NCBI RefSeq assembly: GCF_040008265.1
Contig: NZ_CP155620.1
Coordinates: forward strand, 496,001-560,000
DNA length: 64,000 bases
Direction: 5' to 3'
DNA from: Campylobacter sp. CCS1377
GTDB lineage: Bacteria; Campylobacterota; Campylobacteria; Campylobacterales; Campylobacteraceae
Of this stretch, positions 30,010 through 37,977 are shown piece after piece (the first letter of the stretch is position 1; each line of letters begins with the position of its first letter). A program made the translations under genes and the position numbers. The notes below the pieces were generated by a model, which saw nothing but the letters and a program-made list of their open reading frames with translations, did not search any database and had not been told where the DNA came from.

Positions 30010-30920
30010 AAAAAATCGTTTTTGGTCCCATTAGTTCAAGAAGATTTGGGCTATCTTTGGGGCTTGATTTAAGTCCTGATAAAAAACAATGCAATTTTGA
30101 CTGCGTGTATTGTGAATTAAATGCTGCAAAGCCTCAAGAAAAATCATTAATATATCCAAGTGTTGATGAGATTATAGTAGAACTTTTACAAAGCATTCAA
30201 AGTGGAGTTGAGTTTGATTTTATTACGCTAACCGCAAATGGAGAGCCTAGTTTATATCCGTTTTTAGATGAGCTGATTTGGCGTTTAAACAAACTCAAAC
30301 AAGATAAAAGACTTTTAATTTTAAGCAATGGTAGTGCGGTTTTAAATTCTAAAAGTTTTAATGCACTATTGAAGCTTGATGTTGTTAAATTTAGTCTAGA
30401 TAGTGCTATTGAAAAGACATTTTATAGAATTGATAGAGCATTAAGGACAATTAAAGTAGATGAATTAATAAAAAAATTTATTGAATTTAAAACACAATTT
30501 AGCGGTGATTTAATTATGGAAGTTTTGGTGGTTAAAGATTTAAATGATACCCCTGAAGAAATGCTTGCATTAAATGAAGCATTTGCAAATATAAAGCCTT
30601 TAAGGGTTGATTTTAGCACTATAGATAGACCGCCTGCATATCCTGTTAAACCTGTTAGCTTAGAAGATCTTGTAAAGTTAAGTGAATATATTACTAGCGT
30701 TCCTGTTGTGATTGCTAAGCATTTTTATAGTGGCTCTAAAATCAATTTTAGCGAAGAAGAAATTTTAAAAATGCTAAAGCTTAGATCTCAAAGTGAGTTT
30801 GATGTGGAGGCAAAATTTACACAAGTTTCGAAACGAAATTTACAAAAATTATTGCAAGAATCTAAAGTAACAATGATTGATCTGGCTGGGGTTAAATTTT
30901 ATAAAGTGAAAAATTTTTAA
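30006..30920 (+). CDS. Radical SAM protein of unknown substrate
   Basis: The 304-residue protein has the CxxxCxxC cluster motif in [10 protein letters not shown] (residues 29-36), placing a 4Fe-4S cluster and S-adenosylmethionine in a partial TIM barrel ([27 protein letters not shown]). The C-terminal 70 residues look like a winged-helix add-on. It overlaps hemE. The C. jejuni neighbour pair is the same from memory (Cj1243-Cj1244). A role in haem or RNA modification cannot be distinguished. Confidence 0.8.
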   Translation: MKKIVFGPISSRRFGLSLGLDLSPDKKQCNFDCVYCELNAAKPQEKSLIYPSVDEIIVELLQSIQSGVEFDFITLTANGEPSLYPFLDELIWRLNKLKQDKRLLILSNGSAVLNSKSFNALLKLDVVKFSLDSAIEKTFYRIDRALRTIKVDELIKKFIEFKTQFSGDLIMEVLVVKDLNDTPEEMLALNEAFANIKPLRVDFSTIDRPPAYPVKPVSLEDLVKLSEYITSVPVVIAKHFYSGSKINFSEEEILKMLKLRSQSEFDVEAKFTQVSKRNLQKLLQESKVTMIDLAGVKFYKVKNF

Positions 30921-30937
30921 TTTTTTTCAAAAAATCC

Positions 30938-30966
30938 TTGACAAAGTTTATAAAATTAAATATAAT
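30938..30966 (+). promoter_or_regulatory. Sigma-70 promoter of tRNA-Asn
   Basis: TTGACA (30938-30943), 17-base spacer, TATAAT (30961-30966): perfect consensus, ending 20 bases before the tRNA. Confidence 0.9.
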
Positions 30967-30986
30967 CTCATTTTGTTTTTCACTAT

Positions 30987-31061
30987 TCCGGATTAGCTCA
31001 GCGGTAGAGTAGTCGGCTGTTAACCGATTGGTCGTAGGTTCGAATCCTACATCCGGAGCCA
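30987..31061 (+). tRNA. tRNA-Asn (GUU)
   Basis: 75 bases including the encoded CCA. Acceptor arms TCCGGAT (30987-30993) and ATCCGGA (31051-31057) pair fully, the anticodon GTT is at 31019-31021 in loop CTGTTAA, and GGTTCGAATCC forms the T arm. Its 3' end borders the accessory island. Confidence 0.97.
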
Positions 31062-31082
31062 TTCTTCAATTTATTATTCATA

Positions 31083-32559
31083 CCAAATTTAAGTCAATTA
31101 AATAAGATTTTATTTTTTCAAATTCATCTATTTCCTTTAGTAAAAAGCGCAAAAGAACAAGCTTTGAGAAATCAAATTTTAGATGCTGTAAGGGTAGCTA
31201 AAACACATAAAGAAGTAGTTAAAAATCTTAAAAATATAAAAATAAGCGATAAAGGGCAAAGTAAGATTTTCAAAAATGCCCTAAATGAATATATCAAAGT
31301 AAATAACGAACAAAATTCTAAATTAAAAAATGCTTTGATAAAAGAAGGAGTAATCAAAGGTAATGGCTTTTTTATGGATAAGCCAGATATCAGCAAAAAC
31401 GAGCTTAAATTTGTAGGCAAAAATGGAAAAGAATATATCATTGATAAAACCGTGCGTAATGAGTGGATGAAAACTTTTAATCTTAAAAGCATTGATGATG
31501 ATTATATTCCAAAGTTACCAAATGAAATAAAAACAGCTTTGAATGGAAAGGATATAAAACTCACTAAAGGCAGCTTATTAAAGCTAATCGAGAAAGATAG
31601 AATTAAATACATACCACATATATAAAGAAACTTTGGAAAATCCACAAGTAATCATAAAAGATAAAAATGATTATATATTTGTTAAAAATATAAATAATCA
31701 AACCTATTTTACAAGCATAGGGAAAGATTATGAAACACATTTGACTATTGTTAGTAACTCGCCAAAAAACAAAACAATATAATAAATAAATTTAAAAATG
31801 CTGAAGTTATTTATAGTAGTACTGCGAGAGCCTTACCGACATCTAGGGCATCTTCAGAGACAAAACAAGTGCCGTTCTCTAGTGAAAATTCTACCCAAGA
31901 AAAGCCTAAAAAAACTTAATCCAAAGACTAGATGATAATATCAAAGCTAGGGAAAAATTTATGCGAGATTATAAAGATGAACTTGATAAAAATGTTACAA
32001 TATCGCTTTTAGAAGAAGGTAAGAAAGTGGATACTAAAAATTTAATCAAAGTGTTAGAAAATTCCCCGAAAAAAGGGCAGAATATGATAACAATAGGCAA
32101 AGAAAATTTAAATGATGAGATACTAAAATGGGTTTTAGAGAACAATAAAAGTATCAGCATAGATAAATTAAACCCACAAAGAGCAAAGGCTTAAAGGCTT
32201 TAGGTTTTAAATATTATGATGATGTGCGTAGGACTATCAGTAGGGATAATATCTATCATACTATATCTAGACACGGAGCACAAAGTGCTTTAGTAAGAAA
32301 AAGCAAACAACAAGTAGTTATGATAAATGATATCTCAAAATGGATTGATTATGCAGATAATGCCGATATACAAGCATTTTCAAAAGATAGCGAGGGTAGA
32401 GATGTGTTAATTAGCGGAAAACAACTTAATGGAAATTACTATGTTATCGTAGAACAGATAAGAAGTAAAAACAATGAACTTGCTTTTAAAACAATGTATT
32501 TTGAAAATGGAAATCTTGAAAATTCTAACGCATTTAATGAAGCAAGAATAATAAAATAA
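31083..32559 (+). pseudogene. Frameshifted phage/polyvalent-type protein with two endoribonuclease-like domains
   Basis: Five reading-frame segments joined by single-base frameshifts at about 31617, 31768, 31911 and 32184 (two of them in A runs) make one continuous polypeptide. The 5' part is missing: the frame is already open just after tRNA-Asn. The first half (31540-31900: LLKLIEKDRIKYIPHI, then ENPQVIIKDKNDYIFVKN and KNAEVIYSS) resembles the PBECR2 group, and the end (32200-32500: DDVRRTISRDNIYHTISRHG, then WIDYADNAD) resembles the PBECR1 group of barnase/EndoU/ColicinE5-like nucleases found at the C-termini of large phage or conjugative polyvalent proteins. Likely a decayed 3' fragment. 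Family call from memory. Confidence 0.7.
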
Positions 32560-32562
32560 CAT

Positions 32563-32619
32563 AGCCTTACTATCCGCTATCCATCGGTTATAAGCCGTGC
32601 GCTAAAGACTTGTAAGGCT
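32563..32619. other. Large inverted repeat, possible structured RNA
   Basis: Perfect 8-bp arms AGCCTTAC (32563-32570) and GTAAGGCT (32612-32619) enclose 41 bases that include a second hairpin CGGTT-ATA-AGCCG (32585-32597). No T run follows, so it is not a classical terminator. It lies between the pseudogene and the next ORF. Confidence 0.45.
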
Positions 32620-32666
32620 GATGAAATTTTAACAAACAAAACTAAATTTAAAATAAAGGAGAAAAA

Positions 32667-33059
32667 ATGAATGCAATGTTGTTAAGCTCTGGGTGGGGGT
32701 ATAGCATTGATACTGGAAATGGAATTAAGGAATTTAAGTATCAAAAAATCACAACACAGAGCTTAGGGTTTAACATCAATATAACAAATCTTGGAGTGCC
32801 GAAAAATAAAAAGATATTTTATATTATCGAAGCGACAGCAATTTATGATGGACGCAATGCTATAGTATTTTGTAAAGATATAACGAGTAATGATTTAATA
32901 GTAATGGATAAGAGTTGTAAGGCAAATGAAATAATAAAACTTAAGGGATATCATACAACAAATGGAGTTATAACTTATTTAGAAAGTATGTTAGCAAATA
33001 ATATATCAACTTATAAAAAGTCTTTTAAAAATATTAAAGTGGAGTTTTATTGGGATTAA
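32667..33059 (+). CDS. Hypothetical protein of the accessory island
   Basis: I do not recognise this 130-residue product. It has a very good RBS (AAAGGAGAAAAAATG), no signal peptide or membrane segment, mixed alpha/beta pattern, Cys at KDIT-adjacent FCKD and SCKA, and C-terminus VEFYWD. Its codon use is as AT-rich as the neighbours. Position behind a decayed toxin-like gene makes an immunity or phage-related role thinkable, without direct evidence. Confidence 0.6.
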   Translation: MNAMLLSSGWGYSIDTGNGIKEFKYQKITTQSLGFNINITNLGVPKNKKIFYIIEATAIYDGRNAIVFCKDITSNDLIVMDKSCKANEIIKLKGYHTTNGVITYLESMLANNISTYKKSFKNIKVEFYWD

Positions 33060-33077
33060 AGCCAAAGCATATTCTAG

Positions 33078-33110
33078 CCCCTTTTTAAAGGGGAAGGCTT
33101 AGTAAGCCTT
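33078..33110 (-). terminator. Tandem 3' hairpins of the small toxin mRNA
   Basis: On the minus strand AAGGCTT-ACT-AAGCCTT (33110-33094) overlaps the toxin stop codon and CCCCTTT-AA-AAAGGGG (33093-33078) follows. The T run is missing, so this may stabilise the mRNA as much as terminate it. Confidence 0.5.
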
Positions 33111-33161
33111 GACTATTATAATACATAAGAGTATAATAATCACTAGAATTTTTTGTTTCAT
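33099..33161 (-). CDS. Candidate type I toxin: 20-residue hydrophobic peptide
   Basis: A 21-codon ORF: MKQK, then an uninterrupted hydrophobic stretch of 13 residues (ILVIIILLCIIIV), then KAY. This is one short transmembrane helix with basic ends, strikingly like the Ibs toxins of E. coli Sib loci, which also end in Tyr. AAGGCGGGTG lies 8-17 bases upstream as an RBS and can pair with the CCACCT of its own leader. A -10 TATAAT on the minus strand (33238-33233) would start the mRNA near 33226. A consensus promoter inside the ORF on the plus strand drives an antisense RNA. Coding is predicted only from these signals. Confidence 0.65.
   Translation of the reverse strand: MKQKILVIIILLCIIIVKAY
33109..33137 (+). 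promoter_or_regulatory. Sigma-70 promoter of the antisense RNA
   Basis: TTGACT (33109-33114), 17-base spacer, TATAAT (33132-33137), near-perfect consensus, lying entirely inside the toxin ORF on the opposite strand. Predicted start near 33144. Confidence 0.7.
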
Positions 33162-33230
33162 ACAAATTCACCCGCCTTTCTAGGTGGTAAATTGAATGTC
33201 AAAGGTGGTGCTTTGGCATTCCACCTTTTG
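33144..33230 (+). ncRNA. Candidate antisense antitoxin RNA, about 86 nt
   Basis: From the predicted start near 33144 the RNA crosses the toxin start codon (33161), its RBS and its whole leader, and ends at a strong hairpin AAAGGTGG-TGC-TTTG-GCA-TT-CCACCTTTT (33201-33229). It would be complementary to nearly the full 5' part of the toxin mRNA. Layout and size resemble IsoA/AapA of Helicobacter. Confidence 0.6.
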
Positions 33231-33232
33231 AA

Positions 33233-33260
33233 ATTATATCTAACTTAATTTAAAATCCAA
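33233..33260 (-). promoter_or_regulatory. Toxin mRNA promoter
   Basis: Minus-strand TATAAT (33238-33233) with a weak -35 TTGGAT (33260-33255) 16 bases upstream. Transcription would begin in the sequence that forms the antisense terminator. Confidence 0.5.
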
Positions 33261-33288
33261 TTTTTAAAATCTCAGTCTATTAAATAAA

Positions 33289-33565
33289 GATTCTTCGCTT
33301 TGTTCAGAATGACGAGTAAGGCTCAACATGACAAATATTGTTATCCTAAACGAGTGAAGTAACCTTTATTATCTTAAGTAAAATGCTTTTTGTCATTCTG
33401 AATGAATGTGAAGGATTTCTATGTAAGGGAATTGCAGTCTTTTAATAGAGATTCTCCAAGTTGCACTCTCAGAACAACAAAACAAAGCGTCATGTTGAGC
33501 GTAGCGAAATATCGCTATTTTATAGAAGTTTTGCATAGATTCTTCGCTAATGCTTAGAATGACAG
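33289..33565. repeat. Cluster of degenerate short repeats in alternating orientation
   Basis: Copies related to AGATTCTTCGCT..CAGAATGAC occur forward at 33289-33312 and 33535-33563 and inverted at about 33389-33421 and 33487-33515, with partial copies near 33331 and 33448. The pairs can form large imperfect stems. They have short open frames on both strands but no RBS, so I treat them as dispersed repeat DNA. The 33162-33776 stretch has no protein gene. Confidence 0.6.
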
Positions 33566-33776
33566 GAGTAAGTTGCACAGTTAGCTTATTTATCAAAACA
33601 TCCCCTCCCCATCCCCAAAAAATTCTACAAATTTGATACCATCCCACTATTAAAATCCCACCAAAATCAGCCAAAAATTCACTTAAATTGGCATCTAAAA
33701 TTCCAACTGATTTTTTTTGTAAAATTATCAATGATTGTCTTTTTTTGGTTTTAATTCTAAAACAAAAGGAGAAATT

Positions 33777-34667
33777 ATGTATACAACTGATGAAAAATTA
33801 TATAAAAAAAGAAGAGAATTTTTAAAGCTCGGCACAGCAGTAATGCTAAGCCCAGCCCTAATCGCTACTAAACTCAATGCTCTAAATTTTATTCCAACAA
33901 CTCAAACACAACATAAAATCACCGATGAAAAACTTGCAACAAGCTATGTCAATTTCTATGAATTTTCGACAAACAAAAAAGAAGCACTCAAATATGCCCA
34001 AAATTTCAGCACTCAAAACTGGAAGATAGAGTTAAGCGGAGAGCTTGAAAAGCCTTTAACCTTAAGCATGCAAGATATTTTAAAATTTCAGCTTGAAGAG
34101 AGAATTTATCGCTTCCGTTGCGTTGAAACTTGGTCTATGATTGTGCCTTGGGTTGGCTTTGAATTGCGAAAACTCATTGAATTTGCAAAGCCTACAAATG
34201 AAGCAAAATTCGTGAAATTCACCACACTTTTAGACAAAAGTCAGTTTCCAGATCAAAACGCTTTATTTCCAACTCTTGATTATCCTTATATCGAAGCTTT
34301 AAGGCTTGATGAAGCTATGCATCCTTTAACACTCATTGCGCTTGGCATGTATAAAAAGCCTCTTAAGGCTCAAAACGGTGCCCCATTGCGTCTAGTTGTG
34401 CCATGGAAATACGGTTTTAAAAGCATTAAGTCCATCGTTAAGATTGAATTTACCAAGACTAGACCACAAACCACTTGGGAGCTTGCAAACCCAAGCGAAT
34501 ACGGCTTTTATGCTAATGTCAATCCTACAGTCTCTCATCCTCGCTGGTCTCAAGCAAACGAAAGGGCACTAGGGGAGCTTTTTACTAAGCCCACTTTGAT
34601 GTTTAACGGCTATGAAAAAGAAGTTGCATCTATTTATGATGGTTTAGATTTAAGGGTAAATTTTTGA
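33777..34667 (+). CDS. msrP: Methionine sulfoxide reductase catalytic subunit MsrP
   Basis: Periplasmic molybdopterin enzyme repairing oxidised methionines in envelope proteins. The start at ATG 33777 follows AAAGGAGAAATT and gives 296 residues with a twin-arginine signal (KKRREFLKLGTAVML). The molybdenum-ligating cysteine is in YRFRCVETWSM, and PLRLVVPWKYGFKS is conserved. Overlaps msrQ by one base. C. jejuni counterpart is Cj0379c as I recall. Confidence 0.93.
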   Translation: MYTTDEKLYKKRREFLKLGTAVMLSPALIATKLNALNFIPTTQTQHKITDEKLATSYVNFYEFSTNKKEALKYAQNFSTQNWKIELSGELEKPLTLSMQDILKFQLEERIYRFRCVETWSMIVPWVGFELRKLIEFAKPTNEAKFVKFTTLLDKSQFPDQNALFPTLDYPYIEALRLDEAMHPLTLIALGMYKKPLKAQNGAPLRLVVPWKYGFKSIKSIVKIEFTKTRPQTTWELANPSEYGFYANVNPTVSHPRWSQANERALGELFTKPTLMFNGYEKEVASIYDGLDLRVNF

Positions 34668-35233
34668 TGAAAATTAAATTTTTTGATCTCCTAGCCTATT
34701 TAGCCTTTGTTTTAAGCGTGTTTTATAGCACTTATTGCGTGGTGGATAATATCTTATTTGGCTTTGATCTCATTAAAGAATTGTATTTTTATACAGGAAT
34801 TTTTGCTCTTATATTTTTACATTTAAGTGCATTTTTTTCACTTTTTAAATTTAAACTCACAAGATCTTACCCTAAAATTTTAGGGCTTTGTGGAGGGATA
34901 TGGGTTTTTGTGCATTTTTTAGTTTATTTTGTTTTTTCTAAAAATTTAAATTTAACAAAATTATATGAAGATATCACTACAAGAGTTTTTGAGGCGAGCG
35001 GTTTTGTGGCTTTTATAATGATTTTTTTGATGTTTTTAAGTTCCTTTAAAGCTTTTAAGAAATTACAAAATATTAGAAAATTAGCTTTTATTTGTCTTTG
35101 TATAGCAAGTTTTCATTTCTTTTTATCGGCAAAAATTCCAGCACTTTGGGAGTATTTGGCTTTAATTTTAAGTTTTGTGTATTTGTCATTGCGTTATCAG
35201 AAGATATTTAAAAATAAATTTCAAGGTAGATAA
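34667..35233 (+). CDS. msrQ: Haem-binding membrane subunit MsrQ
   Basis: MsrQ passes electrons from the respiratory chain to MsrP. The 188 residues contain about five or six membrane helices and several histidines (FLHLSAFF, WVFVHFLVYF, ASFHFFLS) fitting b-type haem ligation in the FRD/YedZ family. The ATG overlaps the last base of the msrP stop. Confidence 0.88.
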   Translation: MKIKFFDLLAYLAFVLSVFYSTYCVVDNILFGFDLIKELYFYTGIFALIFLHLSAFFSLFKFKLTRSYPKILGLCGGIWVFVHFLVYFVFSKNLNLTKLYEDITTRVFEASGFVAFIMIFLMFLSSFKAFKKLQNIRKLAFICLCIASFHFFLSAKIPALWEYLALILSFVYLSLRYQKIFKNKFQGR

Positions 35234-35330
35234 TGATAATAATGTTTTTCAAAATTATTACCTATCATTAACCTTTCAAATTTATAATTTCTACTTGAAA
35301 ATATTTAATTATTTTATTCATAGAACGACT
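35227..35330. promoter_or_regulatory. AT-rich inverted repeats resembling Fur boxes, with a tiny minus-strand ORF
   Basis: AGATAATGATAATAATG at 35230-35246 partly matches the GATAAT-based Fur consensus, and AATTATTACCTATCATT follows. On the minus strand AAGGAG precedes a 17-codon ORF (35325-35272; MNKIIKYF...). A hairpin CCTAGCTTTGCTAGG lies at 35348-35362. No larger gene is visible; these may be relics of a lost iron-regulated gene. Confidence 0.3.
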
Positions 35331-35447
35331 CCTTAAAGTATGGTTATCCTAGCTTTGCTAGGGAACCGCTTTTAAAATTCTTAAAAATTTTATCCCTTGA
35401 ATTCATTATTTTAAGTTACATTTAAGCTTTAAATCTTTTTTTTATGT

Positions 35448-35453
35448 TATAAT
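35448..35453 (+). promoter_or_regulatory. -10 box of porA
   Basis: TATAAT 38 bases before the porA ATG, followed by the RBS AAGGAGAATTCTC. Confidence 0.65.
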
Positions 35454-35490
35454 TTCACTCGTTAATTTTATTTTAGTAAGGAGAATTCTC

Positions 35491-36831
35491 ATGAAATTAG
35501 TGAAACTAAGTTTAGTTGCAGCTCTTGCTGCGGGTGCTTTTTCAGCAGCTAACGCTGTTTCTTTAGAAGAAGCGATTAAAGATGTAGATCTTTCTGGAGT
35601 ATTAAGATACAGATATGATACTGGTACTGTAAGCAATAATAATAATAATGATTATGGTTTTAGTGATACTAGAGATAAAGTTAGATCTGGTATATCTAGA
35701 AAACAAGATCATAACTTCAGAGCTCAAGTAAATTTCAAAGCAAGCATTGCGGATAATTTCAAAGCTTTCGTTCAGTTAGAATACAACAACACTGATGGTG
35801 GTTTCGGTGATACAACCAATAATAATCCAGCTACAGGTAATGTAAGTAGCACAAAAGGAACTATTGCTGTAAGACAATTGTATTTAGAATACAACAATGC
35901 TGACTATGCTACAAGCATTATCGCAGGTAAACAACAACTAAACACTATCTGGACTGATAATGGTGTAGATGGTTTAGTAGGAACTGGACTTAAAATTGTT
36001 AATAATAGCATCGATGGTTTAACTTTAGCTGCTTTTGTAGTAGATAGCTTCAATGCTTATGCAGGTGAAAGTGATGTTTATGATTTTAGAGGCACAGGAT
36101 TCAATCCATATGAGCACAATCTTTATGGTGCTGCTTTAATTGGCTCTTATGAAGCACTTGGTGGAACTATCAATCCTCAATTATGGTTATCATACCTAAA
36201 TAACTCTGCTTTCTTCTATGCTGTAGATGTAGCTTATAACACTACTATTTTTGGTGATGTAAACTGGGGCTTAGAAGGTGCTTATTTAGGAAACTCTGTT
36301 GACAATGAATTTGAAACTTTAGGTGATACCACTGCAAATGCACCAAAACTAGTTGCTAACGGTAATTTCTTTGCTCTTAAAGGAACTTTAGCTGCTTATG
36401 GTTGGGATGGAAGCCTTGGTGGGGTTTACTATGGTGATAAAGAACAAATTACTATGACAACTTTGGAAGATAATGGTAATATTGATCATCTTTTTGCAGG
36501 TCAAGAGTTAAAATACACTGATGGTTCTCACTTAAGCGGCGATCTTGGTAGAAATATCTTTGGTTATGTAACTTTAGGTTATACTTTTAATGAAACTGTA
36601 AGACTTGGTGGAGACTTTGTATATGGTGGAACTGAAACAGGTAACTTGCATCAAGGTGGAGATAAATATGAATTCGTTGCAAGAGTAGATTATAAATACT
36701 CTCCAAAATTATCTTTCCAAGCTTGGTATTCTTATGTTAATGTAGATGGTGATTATTCTGTTGGTGGTCAAAATATAGATCAAAGTAATTCAAAAGATAC
36801 TGTAAGACTTCAAGCTCTTTACAAATTCTAA
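35491..36831 (+). CDS. porA: Major outer-membrane porin PorA (MOMP)
   Basis: The abundant trimeric porin of Campylobacter. Its 446 residues start with a signal peptide cut after AANA (residue 22), then [22 protein letters not shown], the conserved mature start. Alternating beta strands follow and the protein ends LQALYKF, the terminal aromatic signal for BAM. Length is slightly above the roughly 424 residues of C. jejuni MOMP, with Asn/Gly-rich loops ([19 protein letters not shown]). Codon use is more biased (ACTT, GTA, AGA) as for a highly expressed gene. Its strong terminator follows. Confidence 0.95.
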   Translation: MKLVKLSLVAALAAGAFSAANAVSLEEAIKDVDLSGVLRYRYDTGTVSNNNNNDYGFSDTRDKVRSGISRKQDHNFRAQVNFKASIADNFKAFVQLEYNNTDGGFGDTTNNNPATGNVSSTKGTIAVRQLYLEYNNADYATSIIAGKQQLNTIWTDNGVDGLVGTGLKIVNNSIDGLTLAAFVVDSFNAYAGESDVYDFRGTGFNPYEHNLYGAALIGSYEALGGTINPQLWLSYLNNSAFFYAVDVAYNTTIFGDVNWGLEGAYLGNSVDNEFETLGDTTANAPKLVANGNFFALKGTLAAYGWDGSLGGVYYGDKEQITMTTLEDNGNIDHLFAGQELKYTDGSHLSGDLGRNIFGYVTLGYTFNETVRLGGDFVYGGTETGNLHQGGDKYEFVARVDYKYSPKLSFQAWYSYVNVDGDYSVGGQNIDQSNSKDTVRLQALYKF

Positions 36832-36856
36832 GAATTTAAACTCTTAGATATTTTTC

Positions 36857-36886
36857 AAGGCGTGTTTTTTAACACGCCTTTTTTTA
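36857..36886 (+). terminator. Strong terminator of porA
   Basis: AAGGCGTGTT (36857-36866), TTTT loop, AACACGCCTT (36871-36880) and a T7 tail. Confidence 0.95.
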
Positions 36887-36937
36887 TTTCTGATTTTTTA
36901 AATTTACTTCTTATCTTTTAATTTTTGTTTTAAATTT

Positions 36938-36956
36938 ATGGAATGATTTTTGCTTT
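36938..36956 (+). promoter_or_regulatory. Sigma-54 promoter of the 96-codon gene
   Basis: TATGGAATGATTTTTGCTTTT: GG (36940-36941) and GC (36952-36953) exactly ten bases apart, T-rich before GC. Located 31 bases upstream of the ATG. Confidence 0.8.
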
Positions 36957-36983
36957 TATTTTTTAACATCAAAAGGAGAACTT

Positions 36984-37274
36984 ATGTTAGAGATTAAAAA
37001 ATTAGATTCAAATTCAGTATTTTCAAATACCAAAATCAAAGAAAAAAACATTTCAAAAGATGAATTTCAAGCTTCTTTAAATGAAATTAAAAAAGAACAA
37101 GAAAAAGATAATAAATCATTTTTAACCAACGAAGACTTAGATCTTTCTAAAATAAAGTCCGATTTTAGTGCTTATGCTTTCCAAAAACTTCAAGCCGATC
37201 AGCAAAAAGAGAATGAAAAAACCATTATTGATAAGCTTTTTTCAATCATAGATAAAAACAATGGCATAAAATGA
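36984..37274 (+). CDS. Small hydrophilic protein under sigma-54 control
   Basis: Unrecognised 96-residue protein with a strong RBS (AAAAGGAGAAC). It is highly charged, predicted helical, and has no signal peptide or membrane segment. Ends DKNNGIK. The sigma-54 site places it in the flagellar regulon. C. jejuni has a similarly short sigma-54 gene, Cj1242, next to hemE, but I cannot confirm homology. A role as a chaperone or effector exported through the flagellar apparatus is speculation. Confidence 0.75.
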   Translation: MLEIKKLDSNSVFSNTKIKEKNISKDEFQASLNEIKKEQEKDNKSFLTNEDLDLSKIKSDFSAYAFQKLQADQQKENEKTIIDKLFSIIDKNNGIK

Positions 37275-37342
37275 TAAATGCTATAAATTCTTCATATCAA
37301 AATCAAACTAGAGAATGATTCCAACAAAAATTAAAACAATGT

Positions 37343-37363
37343 TTGATATAATTGTATAATCAA
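37343..37363 (+). promoter_or_regulatory. Promoter/operator of the toxin-antitoxin pair
   Basis: Two overlapping -10 candidates, TATAAT at 37347-37352 and 37355-37360, inside the imperfect palindrome TTGATATAATTGTATAATCAA, a plausible autoregulatory operator. Confidence 0.5.
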
Positions 37364-37380
37364 AATACAAGGAGCTAAAA

Positions 37381-37710
37381 ATGGTTGATACTAATTTTGC
37401 AAAAAGATTTGAGAATGCAACACAAAAAGAAATCATACACGCTTTAGCTTTGACTGAAAGAAAAGCGGAAAAACTTGCATTGCAAACCAAAGAAAACAAA
37501 GAGCGTTTTAAATTTTTGCAATCAAAATTAAAAAGCTCTTTTAGTCTTAGAAAAAGGGGAGAAAAGGCAATACAAGATGAGCCAACAGAAGAAACAAAAG
37601 CAATTTTAGCCAAAAATGACCCTTCACCTTATACTAGTTTTGATAGCGTATTAAAAGCTGTTGATGATGAGCTTAAGGTAGAAAATGCGCAATCAAGTCT
37701 TTCAAAATAA
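37381..37710 (+). CDS. Probable antitoxin partner of the YafQ-like toxin
   Basis: 109 residues, lysine/glutamate-rich, with a long helical N-terminus (residues 10-60) and a C-terminal region SPYTSFDSVLKAVDDEL that would wrap a RelE-fold toxin. No clear ribbon-helix-helix is visible, unlike DinJ. RBS AAGGAGC. It overlaps the toxin gene by 26 bases, the normal arrangement of type II pairs. Confidence 0.7.
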   Translation: MVDTNFAKRFENATQKEIIHALALTERKAEKLALQTKENKERFKFLQSKLKSSFSLRKRGEKAIQDEPTEETKAILAKNDPSPYTSFDSVLKAVDDELKVENAQSSLSK

Positions 37711-37960
37711 TTTCATCAAAGATTTGAAATTAGTTAGAAAACAAAATTGGAATATTGAAGCAATCAAACAATGTATTGAAGATTTAGCAAAGCTAGATAT
37801 TTTGCCACAAAAATACAAAGACCACGCACTAAAAGGCGATTTGAAAGACTTTAGAGAGTGCCATATTTTTGGCGATTTGATTATAATATATCAAAGAGAT
37901 GAAGAGAATTTAATTCTTTACCGCATAGGAAGACATCAGGACTTATTTAAAGGCTATTAG
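37685..37960 (+). CDS. YafQ-family mRNA interferase toxin
   Basis: 91 residues of the RelE/ParE fold. DHALKGDLKDFRECHIFGDLIIIY and the C-terminal GRHQDLF match the YafQ pattern, whose active site uses several histidines, an Asp and the final His (here H86 region). The family cleaves mRNA in the ribosomal A site. The gene overlaps its antitoxin and sits between porA and nusA, an insertion in a housekeeping region. Confidence 0.85.
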   Translation: MRNQVFQNNFIKDLKLVRKQNWNIEAIKQCIEDLAKLDILPQKYKDHALKGDLKDFRECHIFGDLIIIYQRDEENLILYRIGRHQDLFKGY

Positions 37961-37977
37961 TCTTCATCAAAAAAGAA

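Noticed and set aside
33393-33731. 112-codon minus-strand ORF across the repeat cluster
   Set aside because: It consists largely of the translated short repeats and has no start context, so it is unlikely to be a gene.
33735-33776. Upstream start for msrP
   Set aside because: The ATG at 33777 follows AAAGGAG and puts the twin-arginine motif near the N-terminus, as required.
30987-33776. Integrase or insertion sequence explaining the tRNA-Asn island
   Set aside because: No integrase or transposase frame, intact or broken, could be recognised; only the position at a tRNA suggests an old integration.
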